From: Anaerostipes caccae L1-92
GTDB lineage: Bacteria > Bacillota > Clostridia > Lachnospirales > Lachnospiraceae
DNA: 64,000 nt
Reading direction: 5' to 3'
Assembly: GCF_014467075.1 (NCBI RefSeq)
Contig: NZ_AP023027.1
Coordinates: forward strand, 1,015,001-1,079,000
In this document: piece after piece, positions 26,096 through 35,583 of the stretch
Layout: the number at the start of each line of letters is the position of its first letter
Position numbering within the stretch: the stretch's first letter is position 1
The notes under the pieces: model-generated
What the model was told of the DNA's origin: nothing
The model's input: only the letters and a program-made list of their open reading frames with translations
Databases searched by the model: none
Translations under genes and position numbers: made by a program

Positions 26096-26927
26096 GATAC
26101 CGTTTCTGGCAACCGTATCGCCGGCTATTATCTGGCTTATTTTATTTTTGGTGCTGCCGCTTTTGTATATCGTGGGCATCAGCTTCATGAAAAAGGGGCT
26201 TTACGGGGGTGTGATTCAGACCTTTGATCTGACAGCCTATAAGACTATGTTCCAGTCGAAGTATATGAAGATCCTGTTAGACTCACTGTGGCTGTCATTG
26301 AAGACTACCGGGCTCTGCCTGCTGTTTGGCTATCCTTTTGCCTATATCATTTCAAATACAAAGAAAAAATGGAAACCGTTTTGTGTCCTGCTGATCATGC
26401 TGCCTTTCTGGATCAATTCTCTGATCCGAACTTACGGATGGAACAGTATCCTCCGGGAGCAGGGAATATTAAATACACTCCTGATGCAGCTGGGGATCAT
26501 AAAACAGCCGCTTCAGATGCTCTATACAGACGGGGCAGTCCTGCTGGGTATGGTGTATGCGCTGATCCCGTTTACAGTGCTGCCGCTGTATTCTTCCATT
26601 GAAAAGCTTGATCATTCCCTTTTGGAGGCGGCCAGCGATCTGGGAGCATCCAAGGTACATGTGTTCCGAAAAGTCATACTTCCCCTCACGATGCCGGGGA
26701 TTTTCGCGGCATCGGTTCAGACCTTTATTCCGTCTCTGGGATACTTCTTTATCACAGATATGATGGGAGGAGCCACCACGATGAACATTGGAAATGTGAT
26801 CAAGAACCAATTTCTGACTGCGAGAAACTGGCCTCTCGGAGCGGCGCTTGCGATCGCGCTCATCGCAGTTACCATCGTTATTATGAAGCTGTATACACGG
26901 GTCGGAAGCATAGAAGATATGGTATAG
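26070..26927 (+). CDS. potB: Polyamine ABC transporter permease PotB
   Basis: 285-aa inner-membrane permease with six predicted membrane helices and the EAA-type loop EAASDLGASKVHVFRKVILPL that docks PotA. Overlaps potA. Confidence 0.93.
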   Translation: MKMKKKSNKIPFLATVSPAIIWLILFLVLPLLYIVGISFMKKGLYGGVIQTFDLTAYKTMFQSKYMKILLDSLWLSLKTTGLCLLFGYPFAYIISNTKKKWKPFCVLLIMLPFWINSLIRTYGWNSILREQGILNTLLMQLGIIKQPLQMLYTDGAVLLGMVYALIPFTVLPLYSSIEKLDHSLLEAASDLGASKVHVFRKVILPLTMPGIFAASVQTFIPSLGYFFITDMMGGATTMNIGNVIKNQFLTARNWPLGAALAIALIAVTIVIMKLYTRVGSIEDMV

Positions 26928-26939
26928 GAGGAATGAGCA

Positions 26940-27740
26940 ATGAAAAAGAAAAAGATTGGATTCCGCCCTTTGGCACTGTGCTATGCATGTCTTTTCTATC
27001 TGTTTTTATATTTGCCGATCGCTGTGGTCGTTGTATTTTCCTTTAATACATCTCAGCTGAATGTGACCTTTCAGGGTTTTACATTCGAGTGGTATGGAAG
27101 GATGTTTGAAAATGTCCAGCTGATGCAGTCATTTTTCAACACGCTGATCGTAGCGGCTGTCAGCACCCTGCTTTCCGTGATTCTTGGGACACTGTGTGCC
27201 GTAGGTATGTATCGTTTTAAATTCAGAGGAAGGGAGACTGTCAGCAATCTGCTGTATATTCCCATCGTGATTCCGGAGATCGTGCTCGGAATTGCTGTGC
27301 TGGCATTTTTTACATTGGTGAAAATACAGATGAGTATGGCTACCCTGATTATTTCTCATGTGACGTTTTCCATGCCCTTTGTAGTTATCACAGTGCGGTC
27401 GAGGCTTGCGGGCTTTGATCCTTCCGTGGAGGAGGCGGCAAGAGACCTGGGGGCAAATGACTGGAGAATCTTTCGCAGGGTAACGCTGCCGATGATCCTG
27501 CCGGGGGTTTTATCCGGAGCCATGCTGGCGCTCACGATGTCGCTGGATGACGTGGTGGTCAGCTTTTTCACAACCGGGCCGGACAGCATGACACTTCCGA
27601 TCAAGATCCTCGGAATGGTGAGAAAGGGAGTGTCGCCGGACGTCAATGCGCTCTCGACGCTGATGATCCTTGGGACGGTCCTTATTATGCTGGCCGCAAC
27701 ATTTTTTGAGATGAGAATGGAAAAGAAAGAAGAAGCTTGA
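26940..27740 (+). CDS. potC: Polyamine ABC transporter permease PotC
   Basis: 266-aa permease, partner of PotB. Six hydrophobic segments and the EAA loop EEAARDLGANDWRIFRRVTLP are visible. Last gene of the pot operon; only 59 nt separate it from the first feoA, with no terminator seen in between. Confidence 0.93.
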   Translation: MKKKKIGFRPLALCYACLFYLFLYLPIAVVVVFSFNTSQLNVTFQGFTFEWYGRMFENVQLMQSFFNTLIVAAVSTLLSVILGTLCAVGMYRFKFRGRETVSNLLYIPIVIPEIVLGIAVLAFFTLVKIQMSMATLIISHVTFSMPFVVITVRSRLAGFDPSVEEAARDLGANDWRIFRRVTLPMILPGVLSGAMLALTMSLDDVVVSFFTTGPDSMTLPIKILGMVRKGVSPDVNALSTLMILGTVLIMLAATFFEMRMEKKEEA

Positions 27741-27769
27741 CACAGAGCTTTATATGACGTACTATTTTG

Positions 27770-27786
27770 TTGAGAACAATTATCAA
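27770..27786. promoter_or_regulatory. Possible Fur-like box before first feoA
   Basis: TTGAGAACAATTATCAA contains a perfect right half (ATTATCA) and a degenerate left half of a Fur 7-1-7 dyad. It overlaps the region just before the feoA start. Weak evidence on sequence alone. Confidence 0.3.
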
Positions 27787-27799
27787 AATGGAGCGAAAG

Positions 27800-28042
27800 A
27801 TGAGATTAACAGAGACAAATCCAGGTAATCAGTATCTGGTGGAAGAAATCCAGCTGGAACTTGCAACGAAACGCCGTCTGGAATCTCTCGGCATGACGGA
27901 AGGTTCTAAAATTAACGTGATGCGGAAGAAGCGCAACGGGGCTGTGATCATTAAGATCAGAGGGACCCGATTTGCTCTCGGAAGAGAGATTGTTATGGGG
28001 ATCAAGGTCAGGGACCGTGCAGGAAAGAGGGATTTATCATGA
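27800..28042 (+). CDS. feoA: FeoA-type ferrous iron transport protein (locus 1)
   Basis: Small SH3-like cytoplasmic protein (80 aa from ATG 27800, which follows GGAG by 6 nt) needed for FeoB function. The pattern RRLESLGMTEGSKINVMRK...RFALGREI is typical. Overlaps feoB by 4 nt (ATGA). An earlier in-frame TTG at 27767 is not credible. Confidence 0.85.
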   Translation: MRLTETNPGNQYLVEEIQLELATKRRLESLGMTEGSKINVMRKKRNGAVIIKIRGTRFALGREIVMGIKVRDRAGKRDLS

Positions 28043-30018
28043 GTGCAGAGGAATTGCAGGTCGGATTCGTGGGAAATCCGAACTGCGGAAAGACTACGTT
28101 ATTTAACGCCTATACCGGGGCCAAGCTTAAAGTGGCAAACTGGCCTGGTGTCACGGTGGAAAAGAAAGAAGGGGCTTTAAAATACCACAATCACATGTAC
28201 AGGCTGGTGGACCTTCCCGGTATCTACAGCCTGACGTCCTATACAATGGAAGAAAAGCTGTCCAGGGAATATATACTTCAGGATGATGTGGATGTCATCG
28301 TTGATGTGGCAGATGCATCTGCGCTGGAACGCAATCTTTATTTGACTTTATGCCTGATCGAGCTTGGAAAGCCTGTGATTCTGGCTTTAAATATGATGGA
28401 TATTGTCAAGGAGCGGGGAATGGAGCTGGACCTCCACCGTCTTCCTGAGGTGCTGGGGATTCCGGTGGTGCCGGTTTCCGCCCGGAAAAAGACCGGTCTG
28501 GAAGTGCTCATGCATGCGGTAGCCCATCACAAGGTAGAGGGCAATGACCGCCAGGTCTTTGACTATCCTGACAGGATCGAGGAAAAGATTACAAAGATCA
28601 GACTGCGGCTGAAGGAAAAATATCCGGATATGCAGAACAGCCGGTGGTATGCAATAAAACTTCTCGAACAGGACGAGGAAGTCACACAAAAGTACGGAAC
28701 TCTTGTGGAAGGGATTGTGGACAGGTCCTATGAGAATGATATTATCAATGAAAAATATCACTTTATTGAGCGGGTTATGGCTGAAGTTTTGGTTAACAAA
28801 GAAAAGAAGGAAGTATTTACCGATAAGATCGACAATGTCCTGACGCATCCGGTCCTGGGAATTCCTATCTTTCTTGGCATTATGGCCGTGGTATTTTTCC
28901 TGACATTTACGGTCGGAGATTTCTTAAAAGGATATGTCGAGATGATGATCGACTATGTCAGCGGGTACATAATAGGCGGACTTGAAAGTCTGGGAGCGGG
29001 AGCGTGGGTGATCTCCCTCATGAAGGACGGAGTATTTGCCGGAGTGGGAGGCGTACTTTCTTTTGTACCGAATATCTTTATTCTGTTTTTGAGTCTGGGA
29101 CTTCTGGAGGACAGCGGATATATGTCCAGAGTCGCATTTGTCATGGACAGCGTTATGGACAAACTGGGCCTCTCCGGAAGGGCATTTATTCCGATGCTTC
29201 TGGGATTCGGATGCAGCGTGCCGGCAGTCATGGCATCAAGGGCTCTGGAAGATGAAAGGGACCGGGAGAGGACGATCATGCTGATCCCGTTTATGTCATG
29301 CAGTGCAAAGCTTCCTATTTACCTCGTGTTTTCCCAGCTGTTTTTTGGAAAAGCCGCCATGTTAGTGGCTTATTCCATGTATATCCTGGGGCTGGTTCTG
29401 GGGATTTTTGTGGCGTTTGTCCACAGTAAGATGCTCAAAGGAAGTGTAAAACAGCCGCTTCTGATCGAACTGCCGGAATATAAGACGCCAAATAAGCGGA
29501 CGATTGCTATCTATGTGTGGAGCAAGCTGAAAGATTTCCTCTCAAAGGCGGGAACGACGATCTGTGCCGCATCCATCGTCATGTGGGTGCTGCTCAATCT
29601 GAATCATACAGGGCTGGTCAGCGACATGAGTCAGAGTTTTGGGGCTTCTTTTGGAAAATTTTTAGTGCCTCTGCTGGCCCCGGCAGGTCTTGGACTCTGG
29701 CAGATCGTAGTCATGCTGATTTCAGGGCTGGCGGCCAAGGAAGTGGTGGCATCAAGCTTTATGGTCCTGTTTCAGGTATCATCGTCTTCGGACGCAAATA
29801 TTGTGCACATGCTGTCCGGAATGGGCTTCACTTCGCTGAATGCTTACTGCCTGCTGGTGTTCTGCCTTCTGTATACACCTTGTCTTGCAACCGTCATGAC
29901 TATAAGAAAAGAGACAGGGTCCACCCGGTGGACGCTGGGGCTGGTCGCTTTTCAGATGGTGTTTGCATGGGCCGTGACAGTCATTATATTTCAGACAGGC
30001 AGTCTTCTGTTGGGCTGA
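28039..30018 (+). CDS. feoB: FeoB-type Fe(II) transporter (locus 1)
   Basis: 659-aa membrane protein with N-terminal G domain (GNPNCGKTTLF, DLPGIYSL, NMMD) and a transmembrane part with two Gate-like repeats (LSGRAFIPMLLGFGCSVPAVMASR; later GLAAKEVVASSFMVLF). Imports ferrous iron. Shorter than the FeoB of locus 2 and only moderately similar, so the two loci are not a recent duplication. Confidence 0.93.
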   Translation: MSAEELQVGFVGNPNCGKTTLFNAYTGAKLKVANWPGVTVEKKEGALKYHNHMYRLVDLPGIYSLTSYTMEEKLSREYILQDDVDVIVDVADASALERNLYLTLCLIELGKPVILALNMMDIVKERGMELDLHRLPEVLGIPVVPVSARKKTGLEVLMHAVAHHKVEGNDRQVFDYPDRIEEKITKIRLRLKEKYPDMQNSRWYAIKLLEQDEEVTQKYGTLVEGIVDRSYENDIINEKYHFIERVMAEVLVNKEKKEVFTDKIDNVLTHPVLGIPIFLGIMAVVFFLTFTVGDFLKGYVEMMIDYVSGYIIGGLESLGAGAWVISLMKDGVFAGVGGVLSFVPNIFILFLSLGLLEDSGYMSRVAFVMDSVMDKLGLSGRAFIPMLLGFGCSVPAVMASRALEDERDRERTIMLIPFMSCSAKLPIYLVFSQLFFGKAAMLVAYSMYILGLVLGIFVAFVHSKMLKGSVKQPLLIELPEYKTPNKRTIAIYVWSKLKDFLSKAGTTICAASIVMWVLLNLNHTGLVSDMSQSFGASFGKFLVPLLAPAGLGLWQIVVMLISGLAAKEVVASSFMVLFQVSSSSDANIVHMLSGMGFTSLNAYCLLVFCLLYTPCLATVMTIRKETGSTRWTLGLVAFQMVFAWAVTVIIFQTGSLLLG

Positions 30019-30102
30019 CAGGAAAGAATATCCTTTCCAATGGCATGAAATTGTATTAAAATAAATACAAACAAGGAAACCAGCCACGATGGGAGGTATG
30101 CC

Positions 30103-30909
30103 ATGAGAAAGGAATTTACATTTCACACATCTGACGGGACAGGTCTTTATATGGTTCAGGATGTGACAGCACCGCCGAAGGCCGCAGTGATCATTGTTCA
30201 CGGTCTCTGCGAGCATTTAGGAAGGTATGAGTATCTGACGGAACGGCTCTGTGAGCGCAATCTGATGGTCTACCGGTTTGATCACAGGGGACATGGAAAA
30301 TCAGAAGGAAAAAGAGTCTACTATGACCGTTTTGAGACGATCAGCGATGATGTCAATGAAGTGGCGGAGCGTGTAAAAAGCCACAACGAAGGGCTTCCTC
30401 TGTTCATCATAGGGCACAGCATGGGCGGCTATGCGGTTTCCTGTTTCGGGGCTAGATATCCGGGAAAGGCAGACGGGATCATCCTTTCCGGCGCACTGAC
30501 CAGATACAATACCAAATGTGCGGGAGAACTTCCGCTTTCCGTGCCGGGAGACACTTATGTACCCAATGCACTGGGTGACGGGGTGTGCAGCGATCCGGAA
30601 GTCGTGGAGGCATACAACAACGATCCTCTGGTGGAGAAGGAAATTTCTGCGGCGCTTTTAAACAGCATTTATGAAGGAGTGGAATGGCTGAAAGAGAACA
30701 GCGGAAAGTTCACCGATCCTGTACTGATCCTTCACGGGGCCAACGACGGGCTGGTCAGTGAAAAGGATTCCAGGGAACTGTTTGGGGATATTTCCTCTGA
30801 GGATAAGACGCTTAAGATTTATGCGAAACTTTTTCATGAAATTTATAATGAAGTGGAGAAAGAAGAAGTCATCGACGATACGCTGTTTTGGATTGAAAAA
30901 CATTTATAA
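30103..30909 (+). CDS. Alpha/beta hydrolase, monoacylglycerol lipase-like
   Basis: 268-aa cytoplasmic serine hydrolase: VHGLCEHLGRYEYL (oxyanion region), GHSMGG nucleophile Ser106, Asp in LHGANDGLVS, His in KLFHEIYNE. Best fit is the monoglyceride lipase/lysophospholipase group. Own ribosome site (GGGAGG) and terminator. Confidence 0.85.
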   Translation: MRKEFTFHTSDGTGLYMVQDVTAPPKAAVIIVHGLCEHLGRYEYLTERLCERNLMVYRFDHRGHGKSEGKRVYYDRFETISDDVNEVAERVKSHNEGLPLFIIGHSMGGYAVSCFGARYPGKADGIILSGALTRYNTKCAGELPLSVPGDTYVPNALGDGVCSDPEVVEAYNNDPLVEKEISAALLNSIYEGVEWLKENSGKFTDPVLILHGANDGLVSEKDSRELFGDISSEDKTLKIYAKLFHEIYNEVEKEEVIDDTLFWIEKHL

Positions 30910-30922
30910 TTGTGGAAAACCG

Positions 30923-30957
30923 AAAGATCTTTTGTTAAACGCAAAAGATCTTTTTTT
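30923..30957 (+). terminator. Terminator after lipase gene
   Basis: AAAGATCTTTTG (30923-30934) pairs perfectly with CAAAAGATCTTT (30942-30953), followed by a T run. Confidence 0.85.
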
Positions 30958-31095
30958 ACATTCAACGTGTATTTTTTCCAAATCTTTTAAGGAAGTTTAA
31001 CTCTTTGCCGGCTGATGGAGTCTTAAAAACCTTCTACAATGAAAGAGGCTTTTGAGTGCTTTACAGAAAACTGGAGAGAAAAAGGAGATGGAAAC

Positions 31096-34062
31096 ATGTT
31101 AAGAAAAATAAAACGGGCAGCGGCTTGTGCCATGTCAGCAGTGCTTTTGTCGGCAGGAACTTTGGCTCCTGTAAAAGCCGCGTCATGGACAGCACCCCAG
31201 CAGACAGAATGGCAGGAGCTTTCCAGAGACAATGTAAAAGTCCGGTTTGCAGTAGGGAGTGACCTGCACATCGGAAGAAATGAGGATGCATCGGAAAAAT
31301 TAAGAAATGCTTTTGATGCATTTTATCAGACGGACAGCCAGCTGGATGCGGCCATTTTTGTGGGAGATATAACGAATAATGGGGCTGAGGGGGAATATAC
31401 GAAACTCATCGATATTCTCAACAATAAACTGAAAGATCACACGAAGCTAGGAATGATGATGGGGAACCACGAATTCAACACCGCATCCGGAGCTGTAGAC
31501 CGCTATAAGGCGGCAATGTCCAAACTGAAGCAGGGTGTGAACCGGCAGGATACGAATAACAATATCACAGTCGGTGACGGTTACCATATCATTACAATGA
31601 GTGCTAAGAATTATGGGGGAGATTATACAGACAATTATGAATGGCTGAAGCAGCAGCTTGAGGAGGCGGCAGCGGAAGATCCTGAGAAACCTATCTTTTT
31701 GGCTCAGCACCATGGGTTTAAGGATACGGCCTATGTGACTAATGAATGGTATGGAAACTTCGGAGATATTCAGGAACTGTTAAAACAATATCCCCAGGTC
31801 ATCGATTTTTCGGGACATTCCCATGCCACACTGAATGATCCACGTTCGATTAATCAGGATCTTGGGTTTACAGCGATCCAGGACGGGACGATTGGGGCCT
31901 ATTTTGAAAATGAGTCCGGAAAGATGGAAGGGACCAGACCGGCTGACAGTGAAAACGCATCCCAGGCGCTGATGGTGGAAGTTGACGGCGAAAATCAGGT
32001 GACGATCCGCAGAATGGATCTGACCGAAGGAAATTATATAGGGAAATCATGGACCCTGGATATACCTGAACTGGTCAGGCAAAAGTCATTTCCTTACACC
32101 ACAGAGAAAAGGACCGCAGAGAGCGCTGTTCCGACTTTCCCAGAGGGAGCCGAAGTCACGGCTTCAAATGTAAAAGAAGCTTCTGCAGATCTCACTTTTA
32201 CCCAGGGACAAAATGAAGATAAGAATGATGACGGCTGGGTGCATTCTTACAGGATCAAAGCAGTCAACAAAAACACAGGTAAAGCAGATGTGGATAAGCT
32301 GACTTTCTCTGACTATTATATGCCGCCGATGCAGAAAGAACTCACCAAAACAGTCACCGGACTGGCCGATGATACCGAATACCGGATCGAAGTTACAGCG
32401 ATAAATCCGTTTCAAAAAGAAAGTACACAGAAACTTGCGGCTGACATTAAAACAGCACCTCTGCTGACAGAGGAAGAGTTAAAAAAAGAAGCTCCCAAAG
32501 CCGATCTGCTGGATGTGGATTTCATAACCGGCACAGCGGATGACAAGTCAGATGCCGCTCATGAAGCGATCAAAAAAGGGAATCCGGTCATTGCAAAAAA
32601 TTCGGTTCTTGAAAGGAAGGCCGCAAAGTTTGACGGCAGTTCTGCATTTGCCTATTCTTTCAAAACAGAGGAATATACGAAAATGCAGAAAGGTTACACA
32701 ATGGAGTGTATGATGAAACTGGACAGCAAGGGGAATCCATTTTCTGACCAGGAGAGCGCGGGAGCGGGTTTTGAGTTGAATTCAGACGGAAAGACACTGG
32801 AATTCTGGTCCAGACACGGCAGCAGTTATAAAAAACCAACAGCGCAGATTGACACTTCCAAGTGGGTTCATGCGGCGGCAGTCTATGACGGCTCTGTCAT
32901 AAAGCTGTATGTAAACGGAAAATTGAAAGATACGGTTTCTGCCTCTGACCAGTGGGTGATTCCGGCGGATGGCGCCAAATACTTTTTCGTCGGGGCAGAT
33001 ACAAATAAAAACGGAGAAATCCAGAATGCGGTTAGGGGAGAGATTGCCTCTGCAAGGATTTACAGCAGGGCATTGTCCATTGGTGAAATTACGAAACTTT
33101 ACTGGAAAGAAGCAAAAACAAACATTTCCTTTGCCGGAAATGCGTCCTTTACGGCGACCAGGGGAAACTCTTATACCGTTCCTGCGGCATCTGCACAGAT
33201 TGCCGCAACAGGTGATTCTTCAGTTAAAGTGACGGAGGAAGTCAGGGATTCCAAAGGAAACACGGTCGCTCTAAACAACCGTAAATTTACAGTCACAGAC
33301 AACGCCTATACAATTACCTACAAAGCAAATGATACAGAGCTTAAAAAAGAACTGCAGGTCCGGGAACCTGCCGCGCCGTCTGCGGACGGAAAGAAAGTTC
33401 TGGAAGAAAAGCAGGGATTCCGTATTACGATTCATAATAAGGCGGCAAATGCTTCGGTTTCTTACAAGAGCAGCAATCCTTCCGTGGCATCGGTCAGCAC
33501 TTACGGCTATATAACCGCCAAAAAGGCGGGCACGGCAGTGATCACAACAACTGTGACACAAAATCAGAGGACTTATCAATTAAAGACAACCGTGACTGTC
33601 GTGAAAAAGCCTTCTGTATCATCAAAGAAAACGATTTATGCCGGAAAAAGCTGTCGGATTAACATTAACAACAGATATAAGGGAGCAAAAGTTTCTTATA
33701 AAACTTCCAATAAATCCGTGGCATCTGTCAGCTCCTCCGGAAAAGTCACCGGAAAGAAAGCGGGCACAGCCTATATCACAGCTGCAGTCGTTCAGAACGG
33801 AAAAACTTATACCCTGAAGACAAAAGTAACTGTCAAGGCTTACATTAAAGTGACAAGGGCATATAAAACTGTGAAAAAGGGACGTAAAGTAACTTTTAAA
33901 GCAAAAGCATACGGCACCGGAAAATCTGTGAAATGGTCTGTTTCCAACAAGAGAGCTTCTATTTCAAAGAAAGGAAAGTTTAAAGCAAAGAAAAAGGGAA
34001 AAGTTTATGTCATCATGAAGTCCGGAAAGATCACAAAGAAATATCGTGTGAGAATCAAATAA
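31096..34062 (+). CDS. Large secreted metallophosphoesterase with LamG-like and bacterial Ig-like domains
   Basis: 988 aa from ATG 31096 (ribosome site AAAGGAG; in-frame ATG 31039 rejected because it precedes the signal peptide). Signal peptide ending VKAAS. Domains: calcineurin-like phosphoesterase (SDLHIGR, GDITNNG, GNHEF, QHHGF, SGHSHAT; about 45-330), fibronectin-III-like region (about 340-460), LamG/concanavalin-like domain (about 495-670), then bacterial Ig-like repeats (VSYKSSNPSVASVS..., VSYKTSNKSVASVS...) and a lysine-rich tail. Likely wall-associated phosphodiesterase or phosphatase; true substrate unknown. No LPXTG motif seen. Confidence 0.85.
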   Translation: MLRKIKRAAACAMSAVLLSAGTLAPVKAASWTAPQQTEWQELSRDNVKVRFAVGSDLHIGRNEDASEKLRNAFDAFYQTDSQLDAAIFVGDITNNGAEGEYTKLIDILNNKLKDHTKLGMMMGNHEFNTASGAVDRYKAAMSKLKQGVNRQDTNNNITVGDGYHIITMSAKNYGGDYTDNYEWLKQQLEEAAAEDPEKPIFLAQHHGFKDTAYVTNEWYGNFGDIQELLKQYPQVIDFSGHSHATLNDPRSINQDLGFTAIQDGTIGAYFENESGKMEGTRPADSENASQALMVEVDGENQVTIRRMDLTEGNYIGKSWTLDIPELVRQKSFPYTTEKRTAESAVPTFPEGAEVTASNVKEASADLTFTQGQNEDKNDDGWVHSYRIKAVNKNTGKADVDKLTFSDYYMPPMQKELTKTVTGLADDTEYRIEVTAINPFQKESTQKLAADIKTAPLLTEEELKKEAPKADLLDVDFITGTADDKSDAAHEAIKKGNPVIAKNSVLERKAAKFDGSSAFAYSFKTEEYTKMQKGYTMECMMKLDSKGNPFSDQESAGAGFELNSDGKTLEFWSRHGSSYKKPTAQIDTSKWVHAAAVYDGSVIKLYVNGKLKDTVSASDQWVIPADGAKYFFVGADTNKNGEIQNAVRGEIASARIYSRALSIGEITKLYWKEAKTNISFAGNASFTATRGNSYTVPAASAQIAATGDSSVKVTEEVRDSKGNTVALNNRKFTVTDNAYTITYKANDTELKKELQVREPAAPSADGKKVLEEKQGFRITIHNKAANASVSYKSSNPSVASVSTYGYITAKKAGTAVITTTVTQNQRTYQLKTTVTVVKKPSVSSKKTIYAGKSCRININNRYKGAKVSYKTSNKSVASVSSSGKVTGKKAGTAYITAAVVQNGKTYTLKTKVTVKAYIKVTRAYKTVKKGRKVTFKAKAYGTGKSVKWSVSNKRASISKKGKFKAKKKGKVYVIMKSGKITKKYRVRIK

Positions 34063-34090
34063 TAGTAACAGTGTAAAGCTTAAGCCGGCT

Positions 34091-34135
34091 GGCAGCCCGG
34101 AATTCTCTTTGAGATGTTCGGGCTGCCTTTCTTTG
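34091..34135 (+). terminator. Terminator after metallophosphoesterase gene
   Basis: GGCAGCCCGGA (34091-34101) pairs with TTCGGGCTGCC (34117-34127), followed by TTTCTTTG. Confidence 0.8.
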
Positions 34136-34140
34136 TTTTG

Positions 34141-34170
34141 TTGAAAACATATGTTTGGGTGTGTTATAAT
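34141..34170 (+). promoter_or_regulatory. dinB promoter with putative LexA box
   Basis: TTGAAA (34141-34146), 18-bp spacer, TATAAT (34165-34170). The perfect dyad AAACATATGTTT (34145-34156) overlaps the -35 and spacer and resembles the Gram-positive LexA box (CGAAC-N4-GTTCG). This would place the polymerase under SOS control. Confidence 0.6.
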
Positions 34171-34200
34171 TTTTTACAGCGATAAAAAGGAGTGATGATA

Positions 34201-35403
34201 ATGAGTTCCAGGGTGATCTTTCATATTGATGTCAATTCTGCCTATTTGAGCTGGGAAGCAGTCTATGGGATTTCCGTGCGGAAAGATGAGGTGGATCTGA
34301 GGGAAGTACCGTCCATCATTGGCGGAGATGAGTCCAAGCGCCGCGGGATCGTGCTGGCGGCGTCCATACCTGCTAAGAAAAAGGGAATACGCACGGCGGA
34401 GACTGTCCGTGAAGCATTGAATAAATGCCCGGATCTTATCATTCGCCCGCCCTGTCACGGGATGTATGACAAGTTCTCAAAAGCTTTTTTAAAAGAGGCG
34501 CTGAAGTTTTCACCGGTTCTTGAGAAGTTCAGCATCGATGAGGCTTTTTTGGATATGACGGAGACTGTTGGACAGTATAAGAGTCCTTATGAGGCGGCCT
34601 GCCTGCTGAAAGACCGGATTTATGAAAAGCTAGGTTTTACGGTCAATATCGGTGTGGCGCCGAATAAACTGCTGGCTAAGATGGCGTCTGACTTTGAAAA
34701 ACCAAATAAAGTGCATACCTTGTTCCGGGAGGAAGTGCCCAATAAGATGTGGCCTCTGCCTGTAGAAAATCTGCTTTTTGTAGGTCCTGCCACAAAAAAG
34801 AAACTTCATAATCTGGGTATCCGGACGATCGGGGAACTGGCACATATAAATCCGGAATTATTAAAGTCCCACATAGGGAACAAACACGGCATACAGATCT
34901 ATGAATACGCCAATGGAATTGACAGGGCACCGGTAGAAGCCCAGCAGGCTGACAGCAAAGGATACGGCAACAGCATAACACTGCCGTCAGATATTGATTC
35001 ATTAGAGGAAGCGGACACGGTTGTATTATCCCTGGCAGAGACCGTTGCCTCCAGGCTCAGAGCCGACCGGGTCAAAGCTTCCTGCATCACGGTGGAGATC
35101 AAGGACTGCCAATTTCGCCGAAGTTCCCATCAGAAAAAACTTTTTGCACCTACGGATATTACCAATGAGATCGTGCAGGCGGCAAAGGAACTATACAGGG
35201 AGAAATTCCGGGGGACTTCTGTCCGGCTGATCGGTGTGCGTGCCTCGGATATCACAAAAGAAGAGTTTGCACAGATGGATTTCCTGAGTGATAAGAAAAA
35301 AGAAAAACTCAGGATGCTGGATCAGTCCATCGATGCCATCAGAATAAAATATGGAAAGGATGCAGTACAGCGGGCCAGGTTCCTGGGCGGGAAAATAGAC
35401 TGA
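34201..35403 (+). CDS. dinB: DNA polymerase IV (Y family)
   Basis: Error-prone translesion polymerase. Palm motifs HIDVNSAYLSWEAV and FSIDEAFLDMT carry the catalytic acidic residues; finger/thumb with helix-hairpin-helix (LLFVGPATKKKLHNLGIRTIGELA) and little-finger domain follow. 400 aa from ATG 34201, 8 nt after AAGGAG; the in-frame GTG/ATG at 34192/34195 overlap the ribosome site. Confidence 0.93.
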   Translation: MSSRVIFHIDVNSAYLSWEAVYGISVRKDEVDLREVPSIIGGDESKRRGIVLAASIPAKKKGIRTAETVREALNKCPDLIIRPPCHGMYDKFSKAFLKEALKFSPVLEKFSIDEAFLDMTETVGQYKSPYEAACLLKDRIYEKLGFTVNIGVAPNKLLAKMASDFEKPNKVHTLFREEVPNKMWPLPVENLLFVGPATKKKLHNLGIRTIGELAHINPELLKSHIGNKHGIQIYEYANGIDRAPVEAQQADSKGYGNSITLPSDIDSLEEADTVVLSLAETVASRLRADRVKASCITVEIKDCQFRRSSHQKKLFAPTDITNEIVQAAKELYREKFRGTSVRLIGVRASDITKEEFAQMDFLSDKKKEKLRMLDQSIDAIRIKYGKDAVQRARFLGGKID

Positions 35404-35583
35404 TTCATATATGGACGTTTGTCTTGCAAAGACAGCTGTTTGACGATAAAAGACAACGGATCTCGAAGAAATTTCACGAAAATATTACAAAAGTATTAAA
35501 AATAGTACTTGCTTCTTGGAATAAACCTTGTTATACTTCGAATTGTGGGGAAAAATGCGCAAAGAATCGGAGGGAAACAGGGA

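Noticed and set aside
29517..30059. 180-aa plus-strand ORF inside feoB
   Set aside because: Alternative frame of a conserved membrane segment.
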